64,000 bases of DNA from Peromyscus leucopus (taxonomy: Eukaryota; Chordata; Mammalia; Rodentia; Cricetidae). Location: NCBI RefSeq assembly GCF_004664715.2, contig NC_051068.1:132514716-132578715 (forward strand). Direction: 5' to 3'. Both the position numbers and the translations under genes were made by a program. Below the pieces are notes generated by a model. That model did no database searches, had not been told where the DNA came from, and saw only the letters and a list, made by a program, of their open reading frames with translations. Shown piece after piece: positions 33,190 through 43,961 of this stretch. The stretch's first letter is position 1; each line of letters starts with the position of its first letter.

Positions 33190-33735
33190 TAATGTATGTA
33201 ATATTCTTGAGTTAGCTACTTGAAAAGTAACATATCTAAACATATATCAACTAGATATACTGAAATACAATCGACAATCCAGGATCCACGTGCTTTGTAG
33301 TTTTTCAGTCCATATTCAGATTTTAGCGTGGTCTCCACAGTTGTTATTATCAAAATTCTAAATGTGAGGGAACTACCATATCCCATCTAGATTTTGCCGC
33401 CCATACACCATTTGTCTGTTTGTTTTTGTTTTGTTTTGGTATGTTTGAAGCAAATTCAGACCCTGTCATTTTATCCTTACATTAGTAGATGCTCTGAAAA
33501 GCATGGCTGTGTTTGCCCGTGACACAGTACTATAATTGTGGCTGCCAAAATTAGCAACAAGTCTTTGGCATCATCTAACACCTTTGCACACTCAATTTTT
33601 TTTCTTATTGCTCCCCAAAATGTTTTTCTATTTTTTTCAAACTATGGTGCAAATACAGTACACATTACATTTGGTTATGTCTCATACCTTTTAATATTTA
33701 GTAAGATGTTGTCCAATTTATTTATATAAGACTTT
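33190..33735. repeat. Old L1-like (L1M) non-coding region
   Basis: 'tttgaagcaaattcagaccc', 'tgtcattttatccttacatt', 'caaatacagtacacattaca' and 'tttggttatgtctcatacc' recall a common old mammalian LINE segment. Strand and subfamily are not assigned. Confidence 0.4.
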
Positions 33736-33918
33736 CTTTTTAATTATATGTTTGTGTATGGATATGTTAATGTGAGCGCAGGTGAGGCCGGAGGCTTCAG
33801 ATACCTCTGAGGAGGGAGTTACAGGCTATTGCAGTATACCCGACATGGATGCTTGGAATTAAATTCAGGTTTTTTGCAAGAACAGGAAGTGCTCTTAACT
33901 GCTGAACTCCATCCCCTC
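33736..33918 (-). repeat. B3-type SINE, minus, old
   Basis: 'ttaattatatgtttgtgtat', 'ggatgcttggaattaaattc' and 'aagtgctcttaactgctgaa' follow the complemented B3 order with heavy divergence. Confidence 0.55.
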
Positions 33919-33999
33919 CCTCATATTTTTATTTATTGAAGAAATCCCTTTTGTAAATAGAGATGTGACGATTTTTAGTTTGTTTTTGTTTTTTGGTTT

Positions 34000-34018
34000 T
34001 TTTTTTAGTTATGCACAT

Positions 34019-34057
<39 letters not shown>

Positions 34058-34218
34058 AGCTGTGTGTATGCAGGTACCCAAGGAAGCCAGAAGAGGGTGT
34101 TGGATCTCCAGGAGCTGGAGTGACAGGTAAATGTGACCTGTCCAGCATGGGTGGTAGAACCAGAATTTTGTGAAAGAGGAACAAACACTCTTAATTCCCT
34201 GAACAATCTCTCCAGTCC
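34000..34218 (-). repeat. B3-type SINE, minus, with (GT)n
   Basis: T-rich start, (GT)n at 34019-34054, then 'caaggaagccagaagagggt', 'gttggatctccaggagctgg', 'caaacactcttaattccctg', 'acaatctctccagtcc'. Confidence 0.8.
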
Positions 34219-34575
34219 AGACGTAAGAATTTAAAAACCTTCAGAGAACCTCAAAGAGAAGCAACTCACAAAAATTTAGTAGTAGTGCATCCCCACACAT
34301 AATAAACACACACCAAAATTCCCCAGGGCGCTCAGGGGCTGGTGCTGTCATGGCCCAGAAAAGAACTTTTTCTACCTCATGTACAGACAGTGACAGAGTG
34401 AACAAAGAATGGGAGATGCTGAAAGATGATGGACTGTCAGCTCAAGCCACCAAGGAGAGCAAAGTCAAACACAATGAGGGCAGAGACCATTCCCACCACT
34501 TGGAGATTATAATCAGAGGAAGAGAATGTGAAACAATGTTGAGGAACCCGATGCATCGCTTTTGGGTGCATTTGG
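34219..34575. other. Unclassified, possibly older L1
   Basis: Lies directly upstream of L1M sequence and may belong to it. A 78-codon plus frame has no motif. Confidence 0.3.
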
Positions 34576-34841
34576 AAATAAGATAGCCACTCAAAAAATT
34601 AAGTGATCACAGAACTCAGTAACTCTGCTTTTGAGTATATACAGAAGATAAATGAAAATTGAGTTCATATAAAAGCTTGTATATGAACGTTTGTAGTAGA
34701 AATGACCCAATGTGGATGATGAGTGAATAAATTAATATAAAATATTATTTCACTACTAAAAAAAGCACAAATACATGCTGAAACATAAATGAACTTTGAA
34801 AATATTATGTTAAGTGAGAGAAACCAGTCAAAAAGCATGAA
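34576..34841 (+). repeat. Old L1 (L1M-type) 3' region, left part
   Basis: 'tttgagtatatacagaagat', 'atgacccaatgtggatgatg', 'aacataaatgaactttgaaa', 'atgttaagtgagagaaacc' follow the L1 ORF2 end. Confidence 0.8.
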
Positions 34842-34975
34842 TTGGCAGGGCATGGTGGCACACACCTCTAATCCCAGCACTCCAGAGGCAGAGGTAGATG
34901 GATCTGTATGAGTTTGAGGCCTAGGCTGACCAAGACTACATGTGAGAGCCTGTCTAACCAAAAAAGAAAAAAAAA
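34842..34975 (+). mobile_element. B1 SINE
   Basis: 'ttggcagggcatggtggcac', 'acctctaatcccagcact', 'ggatctgtatgagtttgagg', 'agactacatgtgagagcctg', A-rich tail. Splits the L1M copy. Confidence 0.9.
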
Positions 34976-35245
34976 TATGATTCCATTTATATGAAATATT
35001 TGTCTTTACAAATCTTTGGAGACATAAAGCAGCTTAGTGATTGCTTAAGACTGGAGATCTGGCAGGACTTCGGGGAGATTGGTTAAGGAGTGAGTGTGGA
35101 ATTCCTGTTTGGGGGGGTGACAGAAATATTCACAATCGGTGGTGGTAGTTGTACAACCCTGAATATACCGTCATCAGATGTTGATTTGAAGCAGGTGAAC
35201 TGTATGGGATAGGAATTGTGTCTCAATAAAGGAACCTGAGCTCAA
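34976..35245 (+). repeat. Old L1 (L1M-type) 3' end, right part
   Basis: 'tatgattccatttatatgaa', 'gcagcttagtgattgcttaa', 'cacaatcggtggtggtagtt', 'gtacaaccctgaatatacc' and the terminal 'tgtctcaataaaggaacctg'. One of the clearest old L1 3' ends here. Confidence 0.85.
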
Positions 35246-35890
35246 TTTCATGTGGTCAAAAACGATCCAGTTGAGAAGCATTAAGAACTGACAACCCAGC
35301 TATTAGAAAGTACATGTGTAGGCACCATCCACACACCCACTTCCCCACCCCCAACCCTGCTCTCTACAAATTCAAGGTCTGTTATTAGCCTTTCCTTATT
35401 CAGAGTGTTCAAAATGGCTCTGTGCGGAGTGTCCACCTCCAGGGAGGGCAAGAAGGGCCCTCCTTTATTACTGTTTAGAAAATGTGATGCAGAACACCAG
35501 TGCAGGCACCAAGACAGAGCACACACAGTCCTCCTGTGGGTCCCCAAGTCCTTCTGGGATGGGTTAGTCTTGGGTTATGAACTTGATGACCTCTTGACCC
35601 TGATTTCACTATTACTGCAAAAGGGAACCTGAGGGAGAATTCATTTTCATTTGTGCCCATCCCCGATCCCCTCCAAGCGGCTCACTTCCTCCCTGCCTTG
35701 TCCTTGCCTTGGTCGAAGAGTCAGATGTTCAACCTCTGGGGCTGGGAAGAGGAAGGAGGGGCTGCCACTGAGCTGTGCTGTCACGCCAGTCTATGTGTCT
35801 GAAAAGTGGGAAAAACCAAGCAGGAACCCGAAAATGGCTTTCTCAAGCCATCTGTGAAGACGAGACTATTTCCACGTTGTTTCAAATGGA
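35246..35890. other. Unique sequence, nothing recognised
   Basis: Transition from repeat-rich to repeat-poor DNA. Confidence 0.35.
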
Positions 35891-36973
35891 GCTCTGCCAT
35901 GCCTGGTTGGGGTGGGTGGATGATGAGTGACCAGCAGCATGATGTTAATGCTGAGGGACAGTATGGCTGGCTTTCCTTGCCTAGTTCAGAAATCTTCAGG
36001 CTGTTCAGTGTGCTGCTCTTGTCAGAAAAAGGCATCTGCCTGGGCCGTGCATTTCCATTTACCCTCTGGCCACAGGATCCTTTTGCCGCTTGGCAAAAGA
36101 TGAAGCCTCGGAAGCCTTCGGCCTCATTGAAATATAGCAGGTCCCGGCGAAGTCTGATGTCAACACCAAAAGCCCCATTTATGAGGGACAGAGACGAGTG
36201 AGCCCAGTTGCCATGGAGAGTCAAAGACGCCCGCCCCCCTAACCTCAAGGGAACTTCCAGTCTCTCCCAGCTCCTTCACCCACCAGAGGGCCTGTGCCCT
36301 CCTGTCAGCTCCAAGGAGACAGGCAAAAAGAAAAGGAACCGCCAAGGAGCAAGAGTGCTGCTCAATCCCATGCTTCTGGGAGAAGAATCCAGAGAAAACA
36401 GAATGGTCATCTGGAGCTCCTGCTCTCAGCACTCCCGGGCTGCTGCCGTCGGCCGGGGAAGCTGATACTTCCCTTGAACTTGCTCTTGGTTCCCGGTCTG
36501 GGACCCCACAAGCCCGTGTCTCTCCTGAGCATTTCTGAGCCACCTCTCTGACCTCTCCACCGTCAGCATCTCTCTTCTGTCTCCTCTGTCTGCCTTTTAT
36601 CCTTCCATCTACACCCGAGCACTCAGCTGGGCAGATAGGAGGAGGCTGCGTCTTCATGGCATGGTGTGGGCAAGTCTCCGGACCCTCTGCTTCCTGATGC
36701 ACTGTTCCCTGGGGTGACAGGCAGACTCCCCGGGAGCGTTGGGGTGAGGCCTAAAGGAGAGGTACACATCTAGCCCAAAGCAACTCCATGCCAGGTTTGT
36801 TGTTGGTTTTGTTTTTCATTTCCTCTCTTCCTCCTTGGTGCAATCTTTCCCTCTGGGACCAAGCCTCCATTTCAGCCTGCTTCATAGCCTGGGGTTCTCT
36901 GTATGCTCGTTCCGAGCCGAGGGAAGGGGGGCCACCTCTACTGTGCAACAGTGTCAGCCACCGCCCTATCCAT

Positions 36974-36987
36974 CCCCCCCCCCCCCC
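36974..36987. repeat. C14 homopolymer
   Basis: Fourteen consecutive C inside the repeat-poor block. Confidence 0.95.
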
Positions 36988-38073
36988 GAAAGAGTCCCAG
37001 CCGCTCACACTGGCAGGGACTTCTGCACTCACTGACATCCAGTGTATCCTTCATTCCCCCAGAGCAGGCCAGTTTCTGGGGAGGAGGCCACTTCAGTTTT
37101 CTCTTTGCAGCCTTTTTGAGTTTCTGGTCTAACAAGTGGATGTCTGGTGACTGTTGTAAGGACCTGCTGGAATCTTCTCTGAAGATCCCAAGGAAGCCAG
37201 CCCAAAAGGATCGGGTTGGGTTTAGTCAGCTCTAAAAACTCCTTAAAGAAGAATCCAGCGCCTCACTCTGGTGCCCACACATCACAGCCCGACCTCCAGT
37301 CCGGATGATCTGCTCTTGTGGGGAAGTGGAGGCCTCAGGAGACGTGGCTCCCACCCACAGGTTGCTGCTCAGAAGGCCCTGGCCCTGCCAGAGAACACCC
37401 GCCAGCTTTGAGCCAAGGCTGCCTGCTCAACACCCGGAGCTTCCTCACCGTATGGTAATCCTTGCCAACCTGTGCCAGGCAGCCCACCCTGCCCCAGCCC
37501 CTCCCCCAACCCCTCCACTGCAGCGCGTGTCTCTGTGAGGAATAGAGGTCACCACCCTGTTCTGAACTTTCAGGACAGCTCTCTCACAGGCCGAGGCTTC
37601 ATACAGCCTTCCTTGTGCCCTGTGTGGTCTTCAGAAATGCAGAGAAGTGGGGAGAGGGAGGGGGATGGAGAGGAGAAAAGGAGAAAAGAGATAGATTTTC
37701 TGTGTCAAATACCCTTAGAAAGCACAGTATAGTAAATGCCTGGCTCCCAGCTCCCGGCTCCCCAACCTGGAGATTTTTAAAGTGTGCTAGTTACTAGAGA
37801 AGTGTGAGGCCCCTCCATCATGGCAACTGTTCAGCGTCTAGACCGGTGCCTTCCAGAAGAGAGGAACAGCGCTGGGGAGGTGCTGCTCTAAGGAGCTTTA
37901 CAATACCGTTCCCCCACGGGGGGCTCCTGGAGGATCTAGAAACCGATATTCCTAAACGCTCCTTGGACTGCCTTGTGCCCCGGGCATTCTGGGAAGCACC
38001 GTTGCAGGGCCTGGGGGAGGGTGGGGCACCGGCAGCAAGGGCCAAGCAGGAGCCGCAGCCGCCACGGAAGGGC

Positions 38074-38106
38074 GGGGGGGGGGGGGGGGTGGGGTCGGGG
38101 GGGGGC
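38074..38106 (+). repeat. G-tract, strong G-quadruplex candidate
   Basis: G16, T, G4, TC, G10 in 33 bp. Well beyond the four-run requirement for intramolecular G4 folding on the plus strand. Lies in the CpG-richer part of the block. Confidence 0.9.
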
Positions 38107-38369
38107 ACTCTCCCTGCTTGCTCGGGTTGTCCAGGGAAGGGGCCGCTGGGTAGTAAGTCACTCTCTTCCCCTTGCCCAAGTCCCCGCTGGCTTGGGCGAC
38201 ACGACAGTATCAGGCATGGCTTTTCTTGGCGTCGGCTCCCATTTTCTTCCAAGGCACTCTGAGGGTGGTTTTTGTGCCCCAGATTTTATCTTTCTGGCTA
38301 CCAGAAAGCAGCCAGGCTAAGAAGAGAAAGAAACAGATCAAGAGGCAGGAGTTACATGTTCAAGGCATG

Positions 38370-38670
38370 TGAGTGATGGTGGGTCCCAGGCCTGCCTGGC
38401 CCTTCAGGTCCTCTGCGGACCCAACGGACCTCCTTCTGTCGTGAGTGCAAAGCAGCACGTGATTGTCTCATGCTGTGTTGTTCCCCACATCCGCCTTTGC
38501 TCTCACTCTTCCCTCAGCTGTCTTCCTTGTCTCAATGCCACCTTCAAAAGCTCCAGTAATCACTTCTCCGACATTTAGCCTAGGAATATTAACCAAGGCT
38601 CACTCCTCTCTGCTCCTCTAACACCCATGGAAATTCCTATTCTGTCCTTCCCAACCCAGCTCCATCTACC
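38370..38670 (+). repeat. L2 LINE fragment
   Basis: 'ctcactcttccctcagctgt', 'cttccttgtctcaatgccac', 'cttcaaaagctccagtaatc' fit the L2 3' region ('caaatgtcaccttcttcag' segment). Confidence 0.5.
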
Positions 38671-38695
38671 TCTATTTTAAAACAGTGACTTTGTG

Positions 38696-38698
<3 letters not shown>

Positions 38699-38739
<41 letters not shown>
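38699..38739. repeat. (GT)n microsatellite
   Basis: About 20 GT units, just before a minus-strand B3. Confidence 0.95.
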
Positions 38740-38742
<3 letters not shown>

Positions 38743-38789
38743 AAGTGTAATGTTACATTTCAGAACATTTTACTAAGAATTTGTGCCAT

Positions 38790-39002
38790 TTCACCATGTA
38801 AAAATTTATTTTTAATCGTTTGTGTATATGTCTGTGTGTATGTGCATAAACTAGTGCAATTTCCCTCAGAGGCCAGAAGAGGGCATCAGACCCGCTGGAA
38901 CTGGAGTTATAAACATTTATGAACCACCATGTGAGTACCGGAAACTAAATCGGGTCCTCTGCAAGTAAGTGCTCTTCACTGCAGAGCCTTCTCTCCAGCC
39001 CC
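38790..39002 (-). repeat. B3-type SINE, minus
   Basis: 'aaaatttatttttaatcgtt', 'gaggccagaagagggcatca', 'gctggaactggagttataaa', 'gaaccaccatgtgagtacc', 'gcagagccttctctccagcc'. Confidence 0.85.
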
Positions 39003-40140
39003 AGGCTTACTGTTATTCTGAGTGGCTTTTCCTATCCTACAGTGGTTCTGTGAGTCTGCAGGCTGTAGAATCTCACTAACCTCTAGTCTTGCCTTCTTGC
39101 TAATCCCCTCCTGAACTGAAGCTCTACATTGTTTTGTCATGAACTGATTGGGAGATTTACTGGCAACTTTCAGAACTTCCCCTCTCCCAGGTAGGTGTTT
39201 GAAGACATCTGGTGTGCCAGAGATTGTGATGCTTAAAAGCTTAAAGGCAACACTTCAAGGCTATATTCAGGGATCTCAACCAGCAATTCGGGCTATGCAG
39301 CTGTTCAGAACCACGGCTGACCTAGGAGTACAGGTAAATCAGTGTTCACCTTCCCACCTCCAGTCTTTTAGAATAATCTCCCCTAAAGAGAAGGCAGTAG
39401 GGAAAGGATCTGGAAGCTTCTATTGTCGCCTAGCGACAGTAAACACTTCGGTGATGGTAACGATGGGGGCTTGTATTGGTAAGAATGTTTGCAGCGTGAA
39501 GGAACTAAAGCATCCCGACAAGGAAGGTTGCTTACTCACAAAACAAAAAGCCCTGTGATGGGATGACTCCCAGGCAAGCGACATAATGGAACTCCCAGCC
39601 TCTGTCCACCTTTCAGCTTTCCATTGTTAGTCATATCTATCAACTGTTCCAGTCTATCAACCTCAGGATTATAAAATGGCAGATATTGTGGTCTTACACA
39701 CAACACAAAAATGTCAATCCAAAGGAATGCTTATTCAAAAAGAAAGTTGTCTTTCTCAAAATCCCACAGAAGACCCTTCTTGAGTCTGATTTTTCAGGAC
39801 TGCACCTAGTGTTCAGGCTTAGTGATCACCAGCAAGATGTTCCAGAGTAGAATTCTCCAGGCTGAGTATTCCACTATGCTAGCTACAGGTGTGCATTTCC
39901 CCAGGCTTCCCAGAAAGACTCCTCAGTGTGCTGACGCATCTGATATTGCTACCAGACTAGTGGCCTCAATTCCTAGTTGGAGACAGGTAGACCCTACCTA
40001 CGCCTATGAGGAAGCCAAGAACTTTCGGATGAATTTTCTACGTCATTATTCATTGGCCAAATGTGAGAGGATGTGTTTGCTTTTCTGAGTCACGCCTAGT
40101 TGCTGCTGCCGATGGCTGGAGAACTACTCAGTGAGGTCTA
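39003..40140. other. Unclassified sequence with a 136-codon frame
   Basis: Plus frame 39148-39558 and a further 88-codon frame (39822-40088) lie on the same strand. The peptides show no recognised domain. 'ctacaggtaaatc'-type donors are weak. Could be a worn retroelement that I do not recognise. Confidence 0.25.
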
Positions 40141-40540
40141 GACTTGTTACACACACACACACACCCACTCCACCGCCCCTGCCAGGCACATACCTGTCTG
40201 CACTGTGACTCAACCTCTAAAGGGCTGCCCTCCCACCCCACCCCCCCAGTCCTGATAGTCACTCACAGTCCCAATTTAGCCCGTTCTTGACTCTTCCATC
40301 ACCTGAGGTGGAACCGTCAGCACCAGGGGAAGATATTAAGGGTAGCCTTTTCTAACCTTTAAGTATGTGGCAATGAATTTCCAGAAACACGGGCTACCTT
40401 GAGAAAGGAGAGATCTCTCCAGCCGGGTGGCTAGTCCTGTCATCACAAAGCTATATTTTCTTTATCAAGGGCCATTGGTCAAGCTCAAGATGGCATCGAG
40501 AAATTTCTACATTTAAAGTTTAGTAGCACTGTGTCTCTAT
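40141..40540. other. Short (AC)n and C-rich sequence, otherwise unique
   Basis: (AC)7 at 40150-40163 followed by C-rich DNA. Nothing else recognised. Confidence 0.35.
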
Positions 40541-40544
40541 TGGG

Positions 40545-40858
40545 CCATACGGGCTCCTCCTCTGGTGAATGAGATTAAGGTGCTTCTTACAGGGGTTTTA
40601 TGCAGCCTTGGGCTCACTTGCCCTCCCTGTCTCCCATCATGTGAAGACTGAGTATTCTTTCCCTCTGGATGGTGCAGCGATGAGACGCCATCTTGGAAAT
40701 GGAGAGCAGACCTCAACAGACAAGCAAGTCGGTCAACGCCATGACCAAGATTTTCTAGCCTCCACAACTGTGAAGAAACCCTTCTCTATTCTTTATAAAC
40801 TGCCAGGCCACAGATATTATGGTATAGCAGCCCAGCCTATAACATCATGTTCCTAAAA
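40545..40858 (+). repeat. MLT1/MST-like MaLR LTR
   Basis: 'tcccatcatgtgaagactga', 'gatgagacgccatcttggaa', 'tttctagcctccacaactgt', 'gaagaaacccttctctattc', 'taaactgccaggccacagat', 'ggtatagcagcccagcc'. Very clear landmark order. Confidence 0.85.
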
Positions 40859-41720
40859 GGAAGAGCATCTATGAAAGGGAGATAGTAGATTTGAAAATCA
40901 TTTGAATGCCTAGAACTCCGGGCTATCTTTTCCTGATTATACTTTAATTTTTCTACCCCAATGTTTATGTTACTACACTGATAAGCAATATATCTTACAA
41001 TTCAAAGGATCTCAGCCATCTTGTATTAGTCACGTCCTGGGCTTGGCTAACTTACACATGGCTCCCTGCTTCAAGAACTACAGAAAGACTGTTCTAAGAC
41101 TGGGTACCTGGTGACAAGCATCTCCTTCTGCTGGGGTCCAGTAACTCATGAGGTGTGAGAAGTCTGCCCACCACAGCAGTGGTGACCATCAGGCTGAGAA
41201 GCTCCCTGTGAAACGAGAGTGAAGGATGGCTGATAAGAAGGGCCAGAGATGGGACAAGAGAAAACACTTGAAGAAAGAAAAGGAAGCGTTTACAATGTTG
41301 CCTTTGACTGGGGAATGCTTGCTGCCTCCTGAACCAATGCTGCCCCACAGATAGGCTCGCACCACGCTCCAACTCCTGAGAATACTTCGGAGCAAGCCTG
41401 TGTCTCCCAGGGAAAACAACAGAAGTACCAGTTCCCTTAGCATTTGTTTTCCTGGGTGTACTATTAACATCATCAGGACAGGCAGCCTGCTTCCCACATC
41501 AGACCTGTGAAGCTCAAATCTGGACACATCGTAACAATTCATTTAACGATTTGTCATTGATTTCTTTGTCTAAACTACTGACTGTATGTTTGGGGTGTGC
41601 CAATAATACTTCTAAGCCGGGGAGTGTGATTCGACAGTGAACAAACAGGTTAGGACACCTCTGCTTTCTATTCATCGTAGCTAAGTTACAGAAGCAGCCC
41701 TGTGCCTATAATCTGAAAAT
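40859..41720. other. Unique sequence, nothing recognised
   Basis: Minus frames of 92 and 117 codons (41094-41542) overlap in different frames and lack motifs. Confidence 0.4.
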
Positions 41721-41723
41721 GTG

Positions 41724-41724
<1 letters not shown>

Positions 41725-41769
<45 letters not shown>
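41725..41769. repeat. (AC)n microsatellite
   Basis: About 22 AC units that replace the 'tatatacacaatgg' position of the adjoining L1. Confidence 0.95.
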
Positions 41770-41772
<3 letters not shown>

Positions 41773-41880
41773 ACTTGGCCATAAAGTAGAATGAGCAGAA
41801 AATGAATGGAACTAGACATCAGTATGTTAATTAAAATCAGTCAGACACGGAAAGATGAATAATACTTGTTTTTTTCCTAT
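41770..41880 (+). repeat. L1 ORF2 3'-end fragment
   Basis: 'ttacttggccataaagtaga', 'gaaaatgaatggaactagac', 'atcagtcagacacggaaaga' match the L1 sequence just before the 3' UTR. Confidence 0.75.
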
Positions 41881-42004
41881 ATATGTGTCAGATCATGGCC
41901 CTGCTGTTTTAAGATATGGGTCACTCTAAGTGGCCAGATCCTATAACACAAGAAAAATCAGGTCATGCCCCTTCAGCTGTCTACTTAGGACAGAGTTAAG
42001 AAGT

Positions 42005-42260
42005 CAGGCTGTGCTGTGGCTCCGCAGACCCTAATTTCTGGTCCTACCTACCACCTGGCTCCTCGGCGCTCTTTGTAACACATGCGAAGCTGTTTGAGCT
42101 AAATCACGTGGTGTGGAACTTCCTACTACCCCCTGAGAGGATACAAAAGTTAGATATTTTCCTTTGTCCCAAGGATTTTTCTGAAGAGTCTCCTCTGGGC
42201 CTCCACCTATGCCCCTCCCCGTTATCCGGACCATGGCAGCTAACTCTTTTTTCCTTTAAG
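42005..42260 (+). repeat. Possible ERV LTR
   Basis: 'cctgagaggatacaaaagtt' (TATA-like) is followed by 'ctttgtcccaaggatttttc' and 'cccctccccgttatccggac'. This arrangement suggests U3-R of a rodent LTR. Ends not defined, no target duplication seen. Confidence 0.35.
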
Positions 42261-42304
42261 CTTACCCCTTAATGAAATTCCCTCCACATTTTATTTTCAA
42301 ATAT

Positions 42305-42410
42305 TTTTTTATTTTATTTTATGTGTATGTGTGGATAAGAGAGTGTATGTATGTGTACCATGTACATGCAGAAACCTGAAGAGGTCAGAAGGGGCATCAC
42401 GTCCCCTGGA

Positions 42411-42411
<1 letters not shown>
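42305..42411 (-). repeat. B3-type SINE fragment, minus
   Basis: 'ttttatttatgtgtatg'-type start, 'gaagaggtcagaaggggcat', 'cacgtcccctggaacc'. Cut off by the microsatellite, so the rest of B3 is missing. Confidence 0.75.
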
Positions 42412-42412
<1 letters not shown>

Positions 42413-42495
<83 letters not shown>

Positions 42496-42507
42496 ACACA
42501 CACACAC
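42413..42507. repeat. (CT)26(CA)n compound microsatellite
   Basis: CT at 42413-42464 passes directly into CA at 42465-42507 with one TA interruption. It sits exactly at the boundary between a B3 fragment and a MaLR LTR. The Leu/Ser and Arg/Glu frames are artefacts. Confidence 0.95.
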
Positions 42508-42800
42508 CAAAGAGTTTACTTGGGCTTACAGTTTCAGACAATTAGAGTCTATGTCCATCATGGAGGGCAGTATGGCAGCAAGCAGGCAGACATGGCATTG
42601 GAACAGTAGCCAAGGGCTCACACCTTAAGACACAACCACCAGGTAAAGGGGGGGGGTTCACTGGGAATGATGTGGGATCTTGAAACCTCAAAGCCCACCC
42701 TCAAGGCCATATCTCCCCATCCTTCCCAAACAGTTCCACCAAGTGGGGACCAAGCATTCAAATATGTGAGGTCATTCTCGCTGAAATCACATGGAATTAA
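42508..42800 (-). repeat. MaLR-type LTR, minus
   Basis: 'tacttgggcttacagtttca', 'gcagcaagcaggcagacatg', 'gaaacctcaaagcccaccct', 'cttcccaaacagttccacca', 'gggaccaagcattcaaatat' follow a common rodent LTR in complement. G9 at 42648-42656. Confidence 0.75.
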
Positions 42801-43023
42801 TCTACTGGTAATGTCATCAAAGCTGTCAAAAATCAATCATTTCCAAAGACTGCCAGCTGCAAGACAGCCCTTAACACAGAGTCACTGGGAGATGAGATCC
42901 AAACTCATCTTCTAAAGGTGCCGAGGGAGTGAAGCAGAAGAATCCCTTCCAAGGCCTTAGAGTAGTGTCGGCACTTAAGCCCTCTGAGCTGTATCTCTTC
43001 CCTTGGAATAGTAAGAAACACGA

Positions 43024-43165
43024 TTGACAGGGTCTCAATATGTAGCCCAGGCTTGCCTGGCAACTTACAATGTAGCCCAAGCTGGCCTCAAACTCACAGT
43101 GATCCTCTTACCTCTGCTTTCCAAGTACTGGGATTCCAGGCGTGTGGCACCATCGACTCGTAATT
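43024..43165 (-). repeat. B1 SINE, minus
   Basis: 'gacagggtctcaatatgtag', 'cccaagctggcctcaaactc', 'ccaagtactgggattccagg', 'cgtgtggcacc'. Contains a doubled 'tgtagccca' segment. Confidence 0.8.
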
Positions 43166-43344
43166 TTCTATTGGATGAATTGATTGAACCAAAAATTTTT
43201 GCTTCATTATTTTCATTTTAGCACCAGGCGAGGGACAAATAACAGTTTTCCACTTCCCAAGGGAAAACTGCCAAATTTAAGAGCAAATTTAAGTATACCA
43301 AAATCTTAAACATTTTTTTAAAAAATTTACAGATTTTCTTATAG

Positions 43345-43560
43345 TTCTTTTAGATTTGTTTATTTTTATTTTAAGTATACGAATGCTTTGTCTGCATGTA
43401 TTTATGTGTACTGTATGTATGCCTGGTATCTTTGGAGGTCAGTAGAAGACATCAGGTCCCCTAGACCTGGAGGTATGGATGGTTGCGAGCAACTATGTGG
43501 GTGCTGGGAACCAAACCTGGTCCTTTGCAAGGTAACAAGTGCGCTTAACCACTGAGCATA
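43345..43560 (-). repeat. B3-type SINE, minus
   Basis: 'tttgtttatttttattttaa', 'ggaggtcagtagaagacatc', 'ctgggaaccaaacctggtcc', 'gcgcttaaccactgagca'. The tRNA-like end is cut where the MaLR LTR begins. Confidence 0.85.
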
Positions 43561-43955
43561 TGTACGGGCTGGTTTTATATCGACTTGACACAACCCAGAG
43601 CCATCAGAGGAGGAGCCTCAGCTGAGGAAATGCCTCCGCAATAGCCAGCTGTACGGCATTTTCTCCATTAGTGATCCATAGGGGAGGGCCCAGCCATGGA
43701 GGGTGGTGCCATCCCTGGGCTGGTGGTCCTGGGTTCTGTAAGAAAACAGGCTGAGCTAGCAAAGCCTGTAAGCAGCACTCCTTCATAGCCCCTGCATCAA
43801 TTCCTGCCTCCAGGACCCTACCCTGCTTGAGTTCCTGTCCTAACTTCAATAATGAACAGCAATATGGACGTATAAACCAAAATAAACCCTTTCCTCCCTA
43901 ACATGCTTTTGATCATGGTGTTTTGTCGCGGCATTAGAAACCCCAACTGAGATAC
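43561..43955 (+). mobile_element. Rodent MaLR-type LTR
   Basis: 'tgtacgggctggttttatat', 'cgacttgacacaacccagag', 'ggaaatgcctccgcaatagc', 'aggggagggcccagccatgg', 'ccaaaataaaccctttcctc', 'gaaaccccaactgagata'. Same family as 7706-8113. Inserted between two B3 copies. Confidence 0.9.
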
Positions 43956-43961
43956 CATTTA

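Larger units (their letters stand above)
35891..38300. promoter_or_regulatory. Repeat-poor, CpG-richer block, possible regulatory DNA
   Basis: 2.4 kb free of recognised SINE, LINE or LTR apart from homopolymer runs, unusual for this window. CpG dinucleotides are clearly denser around 36050-36260 and 37830-38140 than elsewhere by eye. 'gttgccatgg' (36207-36216) matches half of an RFX X-box. Frames of 115-180 codons overlap on both strands and carry no recognised domain. It could be an enhancer, an unannotated promoter, or simply GC-rich unique DNA. Confidence 0.25.

Noticed and set aside
36160..36702. 180-codon minus-strand frame
   Set aside because: GC-rich DNA has few stops by chance. Plus-strand frames overlap it and no domain is recognisable.
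37804..38262. 152-codon plus frame in the CpG-richer block
   Set aside because: Runs through a 16-G homopolymer and is mirrored by a 144-codon antisense frame. Not credible as a protein.
42309..42503. Arg/Glu and Ser/Leu repeat peptides
   Set aside because: Translation of the (CT)n(CA)n microsatellite.
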